Of a stretch of 64,000 nt of DNA, positions 1 through 9,559 are shown piece after piece. The first letter of the stretch is position 1, and every line of letters starts with the position of its first letter. The stretch is from Nocardioides sp. JQ2195 (GTDB lineage: Bacteria > Actinomycetota > Actinomycetes > Propionibacteriales > Nocardioidaceae): contig NZ_CP050902.1 in assembly GCF_012272695.1 (NCBI RefSeq), forward strand, positions 1,984,001-2,048,000, given 5' to 3'. The position numbers and the translations under genes are program-made. The notes under the pieces were generated by a model. That model searched no databases. It was not told where the DNA came from and saw nothing but the letters and a program-made list of their open reading frames with translations.

Positions 1-2332
<2,332 letters not shown>

Positions 2333-2333
2333 T

Positions 2334-2353
2334 CGAACACCTTACGGTGTTCG
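2334..2353. other. Short palindrome at the uvrA 5' end
   Basis: CGAACACC (2334-2341) and GGTGTTCG (2346-2353) form a perfect 8-bp inverted repeat with a TTAC loop. It starts 2 bp upstream of the uvrA GTG and overlaps the first bases of the LexA-type box at 2351. It could be an RNA hairpin in the uvrA leader or a second regulator site. Function unknown. Confidence 0.45.
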
Positions 2354-2366
2354 AACAAGTGTTCGC
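2351..2366. promoter_or_regulatory. LexA (SOS) box upstream of uvrA
   Basis: The sequence TCGAACAAGTGTTCGC matches the actinobacterial SOS box TCGAAC-N4-GTTCGA at 11 of 12 fixed positions. It lies between the divergent uvrA and mycothiol-dependent isomerase genes, 19 bp from the uvrA start and 38 bp from the other. uvrA is a known LexA target in mycobacteria. Control of the rightward gene is possible but not shown. Confidence 0.75.
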
Positions 2367-2403
2367 CATCACACTCGCCATTTGTGGCACTAGTCTCAAG
2401 GGC

Positions 2404-3084
2404 ATGACCCACCTGCACCTGCCTCGTGTGTACGCGGCCACCGACGCCCTGCTGGGCACGGTCGATCGGATGACGCCCGCGGAATTCGCAGGAGACAGTG
2501 TCCTGCCGGGCTGGTCCCGAGCGCACGTCGTCGCCCACGTGGCGATGAACGCACGATGCTTCGGCCGGGCCATCGGCGCGGCGCTCCGGGGCGAGCTGGT
2601 CGCCGTCTATGAGTCCACGGAAGCCCGGGACGCGGACATCAGGGGCGCCGCGGGACTGCCCGTCGGAGACCTCCGCGAGCTGTTGTTCGAGACCTGTGGG
2701 GCGTGGCGCGACGTGGCCGACGACGTCGACGAAGACCACCTGACGGCGCGACTCGAGCGCGTGCCGGGCGGGCCGCAGCTCTCCGTCGCCGAGGGCCTCG
2801 TCGCCCGGTGGCGCGAGGTGGAGATCCACCACGCGGACCTCGGCCTGGCATGGACGCCGGCGAGCTGGTCGCCGGAGTTCGTCGACGAGGTGCTTCCCTC
2901 GCTGGTCGAGTTCCGGTCACGCGAGGTCGACCTGACACTCCACTCCCCCGAGGGCTCGATCCAGGTCGGCTCGGGCGGACCGGAGGTCCGCGGAAGCCGC
3001 GCTGACCTGGCGTGGTGGTTGATGGGCCGGGGGTCCGGCGACCGTTTGACCGGCGACCTGCCTACGCTGGGACCATGGCGATGA
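2404..3084 (+). CDS. Mycothiol-dependent maleylpyruvate isomerase-family protein
   Basis: A DinB-like four-helix-bundle protein of 226 residues, the usual size for the MDMPI family. Zn ligands expected for the family can be placed: His45 in the AHVVAH stretch, and Glu138 and His142 in the motif REVEIHHADLG. Members use mycothiol, the actinobacterial low-molecular-weight thiol, as cofactor for isomerisation, S-transfer or detoxification. The substrate of this copy cannot be read from the sequence. ATG 2404 is preferred over an in-frame ATG at 2347, because the longer form would start inside the uvrA promoter and LexA box. The next gene begins inside this one (10-bp overlap), so the two are likely co-transcribed. 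Confidence 0.75.
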   Translation: MTHLHLPRVYAATDALLGTVDRMTPAEFAGDSVLPGWSRAHVVAHVAMNARCFGRAIGAALRGELVAVYESTEARDADIRGAAGLPVGDLRELLFETCGAWRDVADDVDEDHLTARLERVPGGPQLSVAEGLVARWREVEIHHADLGLAWTPASWSPEFVDEVLPSLVEFRSREVDLTLHSPEGSIQVGSGGPEVRGSRADLAWWLMGRGSGDRLTGDLPTLGPWR

Positions 3085-3749
3085 CCTACACCGGTGACGT
3101 GGCCGCGGGAGACCCCGCCGACGTCCGTGAGCTCCCCCACCTGACCATCACCAAGCTTGCTGTCGACGAGAAGATGTCGAACAACTGCTACCTGCTGCGC
3201 TGCCGCGAGACCGGGGAGCAGGTCCTCGTCGACGCAGCCGACGACAGTGACAGCCTGCTGCGGTTGTGCGAGTCGCAGCTGACCGCGGTGGTGACCACGC
3301 ACCAGCACTGGGACCATCACCGTGCGTTGGCAGCTGTCGTCGAGGCGACGGGCGCCGCAGTCCTGGCAGGCGCGCCCGACGCGGACGCCATCACCGAGCA
3401 GACCGGTGTCGAGGTCGGCACCCGGCTGCAGCACGGTGACGTGGTGCCGGTGGGCCGTTGCTCCCTTCGCGTGATCGCCCTCGCAGGCCACACCCCCGGG
3501 TCGGTTGCCCTGAGGTACGACGACCCCGAGGGCCACCCCCATCTCTTCACGGGTGACAGCCTCTTCCCGGGCGGAGTGGGAAACACCTTCGGCGACGCCC
3601 AGGCCTTCGCCACCCTGATCGACGAGGTGGAGACGAAGGTCTTCGGCACCCTGCCCGACGAGACCTGGTTCTACCCCGGTCACGGCAAGGACGGGCAGCT
3701 CGGTAACGAGCGACCGCACCTCGCAGAGTGGCGCGAGCGCGGCTGGTAG
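3075..3749 (+). CDS. MBL-fold (glyoxalase II-like) hydrolase
   Basis: A metallo-beta-lactamase-fold hydrolase of 224 residues. The metal-site motif is THQHWDHH (His76, His78, Asp80, His81), followed by GHTPGS (His139), FTGDSLFPG (Asp161) and FYPGHG (His203). This is the complete ligand set of glyoxalase II-like binuclear enzymes. Likely a thioester hydrolase, perhaps acting on mycothiol conjugates given the MDMPI-family gene it overlaps by 10 bp; that link is inference. Start ATG 3075 is chosen, and ATG 3081 two codons later is an alternative. It converges on kshB with a 39-bp gap. Confidence 0.8.
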   Translation: MAMTYTGDVAAGDPADVRELPHLTITKLAVDEKMSNNCYLLRCRETGEQVLVDAADDSDSLLRLCESQLTAVVTTHQHWDHHRALAAVVEATGAAVLAGAPDADAITEQTGVEVGTRLQHGDVVPVGRCSLRVIALAGHTPGSVALRYDDPEGHPHLFTGDSLFPGGVGNTFGDAQAFATLIDEVETKVFGTLPDETWFYPGHGKDGQLGNERPHLAEWRERGW

Positions 3750-3788
3750 TCGACGTGTCGCTCTTCCCGGGCCGGCCGGAACCGTCGT

Positions 3789-4880
3789 TCAGCCGTTGTA
3801 GGTGATCCGCAGCTTCTCGCTGAGTGGCAGCGCCTGACAGGTCAGTCGGATGCCGTCGGCGAGATCGGTCTCGTCGAGCACCTCGTTGTGCAACATCTTG
3901 ACCTCGCCCTCGAGCACCATGCAGGCACAGGCACTGCAGTTGCCCTCGCGGCAGGAGAACGGAGCGTCGACGCCCTTGGACTCCAGGAAGTCGAGGATCG
4001 GCTTGTCGCCCGCATAGTCGTCGAACTCGTAGTTCTCGCCGTCCAGCTCGACCTCGATGCGGACCGGTCCGGTCAGTGGGTTCTCCGCCCCGTCGCCGTC
4101 CTCGTGGTCGTCCGCGTCGGCCAGCGTCTCCTCGGCCTTGCGGAGCTCTTCGACGTCGCCGAACGGGTTGCCTCCGAGCGAGACGAACTTCTCCTGGTGA
4201 CGGCGGGCACGAGGGAACTCGAGCTCTCGCAGTGCAAGGGAGACGCTCTTCATGAACGGCGCCGGCCCACAGCAGAACGCGTCGTACGTCGCGAAGTGGG
4301 ACGCGAACGACTTCAGCTGCTCCTGGGTGGGCAGGCCCTGGACGGACTCCAGCCAGTGCACGACCACGAGCCGGTCGGGGTGCTCGGCCGAGAGCCTGGC
4401 CCACTCCTTCGCGAAGATCACGGAGGTCTCGTCCCGGTTGGCGTAGAAGACGACGATCTTTCCCGTGCCTCGGGCCAGGGCGGTGCGTGCGATGGAGATG
4501 ATGGGGGTGACACCGCTGCCGCCGGCGAAGAGCAGCAGGTCCTCGTCGAGGTCGGCCGGTGAGAAGATGCCGCTGGGTGGCAGCACCCGGATGGAGTCGC
4601 CCGCCTTGAGGTTGTCGCAGATCCAGTTGGAGGCATAACCGTCGACCGTGCGCTTCACGGTGACGGTCAGGGGTCCGCCGTCGACCGGCGAGCTGCTCAG
4701 GGAGTAGCACCTGGCTGCGAGCCCCGTCGTGTCGCTCGGCACCGCGAGGGTGAGGAACTGCCCCGGGCGGTAGGTGAAGTGGTCCTCGGCCTCGGTCGGG
4801 ACCACGAACTGAACCGAGCAGGCATCAGGGGTCTCCTCGACGACGCCGAGGACCTCCAGGAGAAACGATTCAGTATCCAT
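3789..4880 (-). CDS. kshB: 3-ketosteroid 9-alpha-hydroxylase reductase KshB
   Basis: Electron-transfer component of 3-ketosteroid 9-alpha-hydroxylase. It passes electrons from NADH through FAD and a plant-type [2Fe-2S] cluster to the Rieske oxygenase KshA, which initiates opening of steroid ring B. The 363 residues show an FAD-binding RCYSLSS motif, an NAD-binding GGSGVTPIISI segment, CCGPAPFM, and a C-terminal ferredoxin domain with Cys310, Cys315, Cys318 and Cys348 (C-x4-C-x2-C-x29-C). An acidic linker (DADDHEDGDG) joins the reductase and ferredoxin domains. Its start lies inside the upstream small gene (11-bp overlap), so it is translated from the kshA transcript. Length and architecture fit KshB (Mtb Rv3571). 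Confidence 0.93.
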   Translation of the reverse strand: MDTESFLLEVLGVVEETPDACSVQFVVPTEAEDHFTYRPGQFLTLAVPSDTTGLAARCYSLSSSPVDGGPLTVTVKRTVDGYASNWICDNLKAGDSIRVLPPSGIFSPADLDEDLLLFAGGSGVTPIISIARTALARGTGKIVVFYANRDETSVIFAKEWARLSAEHPDRLVVVHWLESVQGLPTQEQLKSFASHFATYDAFCCGPAPFMKSVSLALRELEFPRARRHQEKFVSLGGNPFGDVEELRKAEETLADADDHEDGDGAENPLTGPVRIEVELDGENYEFDDYAGDKPILDFLESKGVDAPFSCREGNCSACACMVLEGEVKMLHNEVLDETDLADGIRLTCQALPLSEKLRITYNG

Positions 4881-5169
4881 CTTCTGCTCCGATGGGGACG
4901 GCCCCGTCGCGGACCGCAGCTTCGATGCTGGCGGTCAGGCGGGGACATGACACGTGGATCTGGCGCCCACCGGGCGCCGAGCCCATTCTTGCGAACTCCT
5001 GGCACTGGCCGTGGGAGTCGTCCCACTGAATGGAGGTGTGGTGCTCGCTGTTCTTCTTCACGCGCACACGTGCCAGGCAGTCCAGGCAGGCGACCTCGAC
5101 CAACCGCGCCTGGGTGTAGCGCCGCTGGTCCTCCAGCGTCTCCGCGCTGCTGGGGACGAAGGAGGCCAT
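4870..5169 (-). CDS. Small cysteine-rich protein between KshA and KshB
   Basis: A 99-residue protein of unknown function locked between kshA and kshB. Its ATG overlaps the kshA stop (ATGA at 5169-5172) and its last 11 bp overlap the kshB start, so all three genes are translationally coupled. It has five cysteines: VACLDCL (a CxxC), GQCQEF, and HVSCPRL near residue 75, plus several histidines. The spacing is suggestive of a metal or Fe-S site but matches no family I recognise. The position suggests a job in assembling or coupling the KshA-KshB electron-transfer pair. No transmembrane segment or signal peptide is visible. Confidence 0.72.
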   Translation of the reverse strand: MASFVPSSAETLEDQRRYTQARLVEVACLDCLARVRVKKNSEHHTSIQWDDSHGQCQEFARMGSAPGGRQIHVSCPRLTASIEAAVRDGAVPIGAEDGY

Positions 5170-6335
5170 CAGCTGGTCTCGGCGGGCTCTTGAGCCTGCT
5201 CGGCTGCAGCGGTGTCGTCCTCGGCGGCCTTGCGGGCAAGGTTCTCCTGCACCTCCTGGCGCCAGAACTCGTTGGCCTTGGTGGTGTCGACCTCGAACTC
5301 GAACCGGTCGGTCATCTCGCCGGTGATCTCGGCCTTGTCGACGTAGAACTGCTCGTACCAGCGCCGCAGCTGGTAGACCGGACCGTCCTCCTCGCACAGG
5401 AGCGGGTTCTGCACCGGCGCCTTGTCGAGCCAGATGCGCACGTCCTGGAGGAAGCCGTCGCCGAACATGTCGGAGTACTTCTTGCCGATGTAGTTGGCGG
5501 TCTTGTCGTCCAGGCCCTCGGGCTTCTCGACGCAGAGGCCGTACTGCAGCTTGAACGAGTTGGGGCCGGTCGGGACGTGGCAGTTGATCAGGATGACCTT
5601 GGTCAGGAAGCCCTTGTAGTCGGTCTCGAGCCAGTTCACCATGAACGACGGACCGTAGTAGGTGGCCTCCGACCTGAGGACCAGGTCCTCGTCGCCGTAC
5701 CCGTCGCCGGCCATGTCGGGACGCCCCGTCGACTCCATGAACTGGGTGGCCATGTGGCCCTCGAAGACGTTGCGGAAGTTGGTCGGGAAGGCGAAGTGGA
5801 TGTAGAAGAAGTGCGCCATGTCGACCACGTTGTCGACGATCTCGCGACAGTGAGCGGTCGGGACGTCGATGACCTCCCAGGTCCACTCGGTGTATCGATC
5901 CGTTCCGACTCCCTCGAGCTCGGGCGGGAGGATCTCCATGTCTGCGGCGCTGCCCTCGACGTCGTGCCACACGAGCAGCATCCCGTTGCGCACGACGCTC
6001 GGGTAGGTCTGGGTGCGGGCGCGCATCGGCACGCGACGGGCGTAGGGAATCGCCTTGCACCTGCCGTCGCCGCCCCAACGCCAGTCGTGGAACGGACAGG
6101 CGATCTCGTCACCCTTGACCGTGCCCTGGGTGAGGTCGCCACCCATGTGGCGGCAGTAGCCGTCGAGGACCTTCAGGTCACCCTGGGTGTCGGCCCAGAC
6201 GACGAGCTTGCCGCCGAAGGCCTCGATCGCGTGGGGCTTGCCGTCGCGGAACGAGTCAGCCAGGCCGAGGCAGTGCCAACCGCGCGCGAAGCGCTCGGGC
6301 GCGGAGCCCGAGTCGAGAAGGCGGGCATCACTCAT
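5169..6335 (-). CDS. kshA: 3-ketosteroid 9-alpha-hydroxylase oxygenase KshA
   Basis: Rieske non-haem iron oxygenase that hydroxylates C9 of androstadienedione-type steroids and leads to ring B opening. The 388 residues hold a Rieske [2Fe-2S] site (Cys61, His63, Cys80, His83; CRHMGG and CPFHDWRWGG) and the mononuclear iron motif around NVVDMAHFFYIHF, with Asp172, His175 and His180. An Ala/Glu-rich tail ends the protein. The ATG at 6335 has a GGAGG 8 bp upstream. A KstR-type box lies 33 bp further up, shared with the divergent fadE26. It is first in the kshA - small ORF - kshB operon. Confidence 0.95.
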   Translation of the reverse strand: MSDARLLDSGSAPERFARGWHCLGLADSFRDGKPHAIEAFGGKLVVWADTQGDLKVLDGYCRHMGGDLTQGTVKGDEIACPFHDWRWGGDGRCKAIPYARRVPMRARTQTYPSVVRNGMLLVWHDVEGSAADMEILPPELEGVGTDRYTEWTWEVIDVPTAHCREIVDNVVDMAHFFYIHFAFPTNFRNVFEGHMATQFMESTGRPDMAGDGYGDEDLVLRSEATYYGPSFMVNWLETDYKGFLTKVILINCHVPTGPNSFKLQYGLCVEKPEGLDDKTANYIGKKYSDMFGDGFLQDVRIWLDKAPVQNPLLCEEDGPVYQLRRWYEQFYVDKAEITGEMTDRFEFEVDTTKANEFWRQEVQENLARKAAEDDTAAAEQAQEPAETS

Positions 6336-6367
6336 GGGAACTACCTCCGACAGTGCTGGACCAAAAC

Positions 6368-6381
6368 GAGAACACGTTATA
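6368..6381. promoter_or_regulatory. KstR-type operator between kshA and fadE26
   Basis: GAGAACACGTTATA fits the KstR consensus TnnAACnnGTTnnA at all but the first position. It is 11 bp from the fadE26 start and 33 bp from the kshA start, so binding could repress both divergent operons. KstR is the TetR-family repressor released by steroid-CoA intermediates. Confidence 0.82.
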
Positions 6382-6391
6382 GTTTTACCAC

Positions 6392-7570
6392 ATGCGCGTC
6401 GCTCTCACACCAGCCCAGGAACGACTTCGAGAGGAGTTGCGCGACTATTTCGGCCAGCTCGTCACCCCGGAGCGCCGTACGGCGCTGGCCATGGCCACCG
6501 GCGAGTTCGGTGACGCGCAGGTCTACCGCGAGGTGATCCACGAGCTCGGCAGCGACGGGTGGCTCGGGATCGGGTGGCCGAAGGAGTACGGCGGACAGGC
6601 GCGCTCGATGGTCGAGCAGCTGATCTTCACCGACGTGGCCGCCGTGGCCGGCGTCCCGATCCCCTACCTCACCCTGAACACGGTGGGGCCGACCATCATG
6701 CGCTACGGATCCGACGAGCAGAAGGACTACTTCCTGCCGAGGATCCTGGCCGGCGACCTGCACTTCTCCATCGGCTACTCCGAACCGGGATCAGGCACTG
6801 ACCTGGCGTCGCTGAAGACGCGTGCGGTCCGTGAGGGAGACGAGTGGGTGATCAACGGCCAGAAGATGTGGACCTCCCTGATCCAGTACGCCGACTGGAT
6901 CTGGATGGCGTGCCGCACCGATCCCGATCTGCCACGCCACAAGGGCTTGTCGATGATCCTGGTTCCAGCCGACTCGCCCGGTTTCTCCTACACTCCGGTG
7001 CACACGGTGGCCGGCGTGCACACGAGTGCGACGTACTACGAGGACGTGCGCGTCCCGGCCTCGAACCTGGTCGGCGAGCTCAACGGCGGTTGGAACCTGA
7101 TGACCAACCAGCTCAACCACGAGCGGGTCGCGCTGACCTCGTCGGCCGCCACGGTTCACTCCCTGCAGCTCGTGACGGACTGGGCCCGGGAGACGCGTCG
7201 CCCCGACGGCAGCCGGGTGATCGAGCAGGAGTGGGTGCAGGTGCTGCTCGGCCGGGCCCACGCCCGCGTCGACGCGCTGACGTTGGTCAACTGGAAGCTG
7301 GCCACCGAGATCGACACGCTCTCACCGGCCGATGCGTCGGCGACGAAGGTCTACGGCTCGGAGCTGAACACCGAGGTCTACCGCTCGCTGATGGAGATCG
7401 TCGGTCCCAACGCCGGACTCACCTCGGACTCCCCCGGCTCGGCACTCGCGGGCCGCCTCGAGCGCTACTTCAGGTCGTCGCTGGTGATGACCTTCGGCGG
7501 CGGGACCAACGAGGTCCAGCGCGACATCATCGGGTACGTCGGACTCGGCCTCCCCGCCGCCAAGCGATAG
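6392..7570 (+). CDS. fadE26: Steroid side-chain acyl-CoA dehydrogenase alpha subunit (FadE26/ChsE4)
   Basis: Subunit of the alpha2-beta2 acyl-CoA dehydrogenase that starts beta-oxidation of 3-oxo-cholest-4-en-26-oyl-CoA. The 392-residue protein closely follows Mtb FadE26 as I recall it. It has a TPERR N-terminal region, GYSEPGSGTDLASL, GQKMWTSLIQYADWIW, and NQLNHERVAL, where Glu244 is the expected catalytic base. The C-terminus (FGGGTNEVQRDIIG) contributes to FAD binding. The partner gene fadE27 follows after 28 bp. In this family each FAD is bound at the interface of two different subunits, so neither gene product should work alone. A KstR box ends 11 bp before the ATG. Confidence 0.9.
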   Translation: MRVALTPAQERLREELRDYFGQLVTPERRTALAMATGEFGDAQVYREVIHELGSDGWLGIGWPKEYGGQARSMVEQLIFTDVAAVAGVPIPYLTLNTVGPTIMRYGSDEQKDYFLPRILAGDLHFSIGYSEPGSGTDLASLKTRAVREGDEWVINGQKMWTSLIQYADWIWMACRTDPDLPRHKGLSMILVPADSPGFSYTPVHTVAGVHTSATYYEDVRVPASNLVGELNGGWNLMTNQLNHERVALTSSAATVHSLQLVTDWARETRRPDGSRVIEQEWVQVLLGRAHARVDALTLVNWKLATEIDTLSPADASATKVYGSELNTEVYRSLMEIVGPNAGLTSDSPGSALAGRLERYFRSSLVMTFGGGTNEVQRDIIGYVGLGLPAAKR

Positions 7571-7598
7571 ACAGATTCGAAGGACATGGACTGCTGCG

Positions 7599-8711
7599 AT
7601 GGATTTTGACTTCACCCCGGCCCAGGACGAAGCGGCGATCCTGGCCGCCCGGATCCTCACGGACAAGGCGACTCCCGAACGGATGCGCGAGGTCGAGGGG
7701 GCCGGTGACCGGTTCGACCGCGAGCTGTGGAGCTCGATGGCCGGTTCCGGGCTGCTGTCCCTGGCGATTCCGGAGGAGTACGACGGTGCCGGGCTCGGGC
7801 TGATCGAGCTCGTGCGGGTCCTGATCGAGGTCGGTCGCACGGTTGCGCCCGTCCCTCTCGCGACCCACGGTCCAGCCTCGTTCCTGCTGGCCGAGGCGGG
7901 CTCGGACCACCAGAAGCAGAGCTGGCTGCCAGGGGCGGCGACCGGATCACGGCTCCTGACCGCCGCGGTCAGCGAGGACGGGGCACACCTGCCCGCCTCG
8001 CCGGCCGTGACTGCAGAACGTGGCGCCGACGCCTGGACCCTCGACGGGACGAAGACGATCGTGCGCGCCGGCACGGTCGCCGACCTGCTCCTGGTCACCG
8101 CCACCACGGACCAAGGCCCGGGCGTGTTCCTGGTCGAGCCCGGCAGCGACGGCGTGAGGGTGCAGCCGCAGCACACCAGTGACGGCGATGTCGTCGCTCG
8201 CATCGAGCTCAGCGATGTCGTTCTGCCCGCCGATGCGCTCGTGGGAACGACCGACGGCACGGCGGCCCGGCGCCTCGGCCAGCTCGTCACCGTCTGCGCA
8301 GCGGCCGAACAGCTCGGCGTGGTCCGGGGCGCCGTTGCCCTGACCGCGGCGTACGCCAAGTCGCGTGAGCAGTTCGGTCGTCCGATCGGAACCTTCCAGG
8401 CGGTCTCACAACGGCTGGCGGACGGCTACATCGACGGACTCCTCGAGGAGCTGGCCCTGTGGCAGGCGGTGTGGCGGGTCTCCGAGGGACTCCCCGCCGA
8501 GGTCGAAGTGGCCAGCGCCAAACTCTGGGCAGCAGACGCCGGGCACCGTGTCGCCCACACGACGGTGCACGTCCACGGTGGGGTCGGCATCGACCTGGAC
8601 GGCGAGGCCCACCGCTACTTCACCGCGGCCAAGCGTTTCGAGTTCTCCTTCGGGGGTGCCACCGAGCAGGCCCTGACGATCGGACGCGCGCTGGCCGGCG
8701 AGAGCTCCTGA
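7599..8711 (+). CDS. fadE27: Steroid side-chain acyl-CoA dehydrogenase beta subunit (FadE27/ChsE5)
   Basis: Partner of FadE26 in the heterotetrameric cholesteryl-26-oyl-CoA dehydrogenase. At 370 residues it is close to Mtb FadE27 (about 373). Shared stretches include REQFGRPIGTFQAVSQRLAD, WAADAGHRVAHT and VHVHGGVGID. The acyl-CoA dehydrogenase fold is complete, but the Glu found in NHER of the alpha subunit is absent, as expected for a beta subunit that supplies FAD-binding residues rather than the base. The N-terminus (MDFDFTPAQDEAA) is typical. The 28-bp gap to fadE26 indicates one transcript. A terminator-like hairpin follows the stop. Confidence 0.9.
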   Translation: MDFDFTPAQDEAAILAARILTDKATPERMREVEGAGDRFDRELWSSMAGSGLLSLAIPEEYDGAGLGLIELVRVLIEVGRTVAPVPLATHGPASFLLAEAGSDHQKQSWLPGAATGSRLLTAAVSEDGAHLPASPAVTAERGADAWTLDGTKTIVRAGTVADLLLVTATTDQGPGVFLVEPGSDGVRVQPQHTSDGDVVARIELSDVVLPADALVGTTDGTAARRLGQLVTVCAAAEQLGVVRGAVALTAAYAKSREQFGRPIGTFQAVSQRLADGYIDGLLEELALWQAVWRVSEGLPAEVEVASAKLWAADAGHRVAHTTVHVHGGVGIDLDGEAHRYFTAAKRFEFSFGGATEQALTIGRALAGESS

Positions 8712-8726
8712 CCGTTCCCGGGCCTC

Positions 8727-8755
8727 CCGGGCGTCGTACCCTCGGACGCCGGGGC
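8727..8755. terminator. Bidirectional terminator-like hairpin
   Basis: The stem GGCGTC (8731-8736) / GACGCC (8746-8751), extended by three more C-G pairs after one mismatch, lies in the 60-bp gap between the convergent fadE27 and Nudix genes. No clear T-run follows on either side, which is common in high-GC actinobacteria. Confidence 0.45.
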
Positions 8756-8771
8756 CACCCCGGACCTGAGG

Positions 8772-9527
8772 TCAGCGCCAGGCGAAGACCGGCTGCTCGA
8801 ACGCCTCGACCGCGGCGGAGCTCCCCTCCAACGCGAGCCAGCGCACCTGCACCAGGACGGCTCCCGTGGGCGCGTGGATGCGGTCGTTGCCGAGCGGCAC
8901 CTGGACAACGGGCCGGTCGCTCTCGGGGATGTCCACGAAGACCGGCGAGTCGGAGCGCTGGAGGTTGTGCAGCCCGACCCGGTAGGCCGCAAGCACCTCG
9001 TCGGGAGAGGGCCGGATCTCCAGGCGACCCCCGCCCCACACCACCACCGGCGTGATCACGTAGCCCGATCTCGTCGCGTAGTCGTCGAGCAGGCCGAGCA
9101 CGTCCTCGCGCCCCAGTCGCACACCGATCTCCTCGTCGGTCTCGCGCAGCGCCGCATCGATCGCGTCCTCCCCGGGATCCAGGCGTCCTCCGGGCAGGGC
9201 CCACTGCCCGGCGTGCGCCCGCAGGGTCCCGGGCCGCCGACACATCACGAAGGCGGCGCCCCCAGCGACGTCCTGCATGCTGCCGTCCAGCCCGCTGGCA
9301 CCGCCCGGCACCTGGGGCATGTCACCCATGCCCGGTGGCGCCGGGTCGACCCGGTCCTCGCCGACCTCGGAGTCCACCAGCAGGACCGCGACTGCAGCGC
9401 GACGGTGCCCGTCGGGACTCGTCGTACGCCGCTGGTGGCCGGACAGGTTGTGCGAGATCCGGTCGCGCAGCGCCTGGTCGTAGGTCAGCGGTGACGGAGC
9501 TGTGGGCATGGCCCCATTGTCGGCCAT
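8772..9527 (-). CDS. NUDIX hydrolase
   Basis: A NUDIX-fold pyrophosphohydrolase of 251 residues. A full Nudix box spans residues 113-135 (GGRLDPGE ... RETDEEIG) with the catalytic RExxEE core. The surrounding sequence (GQWALPGG; late PVFVDIPESDRPVV) recalls CoA- or nucleotide-sugar pyrophosphatases, so a CoA-ester pyrophosphatase is plausible in this CoA-rich setting; that is inference. ATG 9527 is used, with ATG 9509 as an alternative. It lies 32 bp downstream of the flavin oxidoreductase gene on the same strand and may belong to the fadD19 operon. Confidence 0.8.
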   Translation of the reverse strand: MADNGAMPTAPSPLTYDQALRDRISHNLSGHQRRTTSPDGHRRAAVAVLLVDSEVGEDRVDPAPPGMGDMPQVPGGASGLDGSMQDVAGGAAFVMCRRPGTLRAHAGQWALPGGRLDPGEDAIDAALRETDEEIGVRLGREDVLGLLDDYATRSGYVITPVVVWGGGRLEIRPSPDEVLAAYRVGLHNLQRSDSPVFVDIPESDRPVVQVPLGNDRIHAPTGAVLVQVRWLALEGSSAAVEAFEQPVFAWR

Positions 9528-9559
9528 CGTGCAACCAGCCGGGCAGCGCGCTCGCGTGT

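Noticed and set aside
3750..3788. Terminator between the MBL hydrolase and kshB
   Set aside because: The GGGCCGGCC-rich stretch is short and its pairing is ambiguous in high GC.
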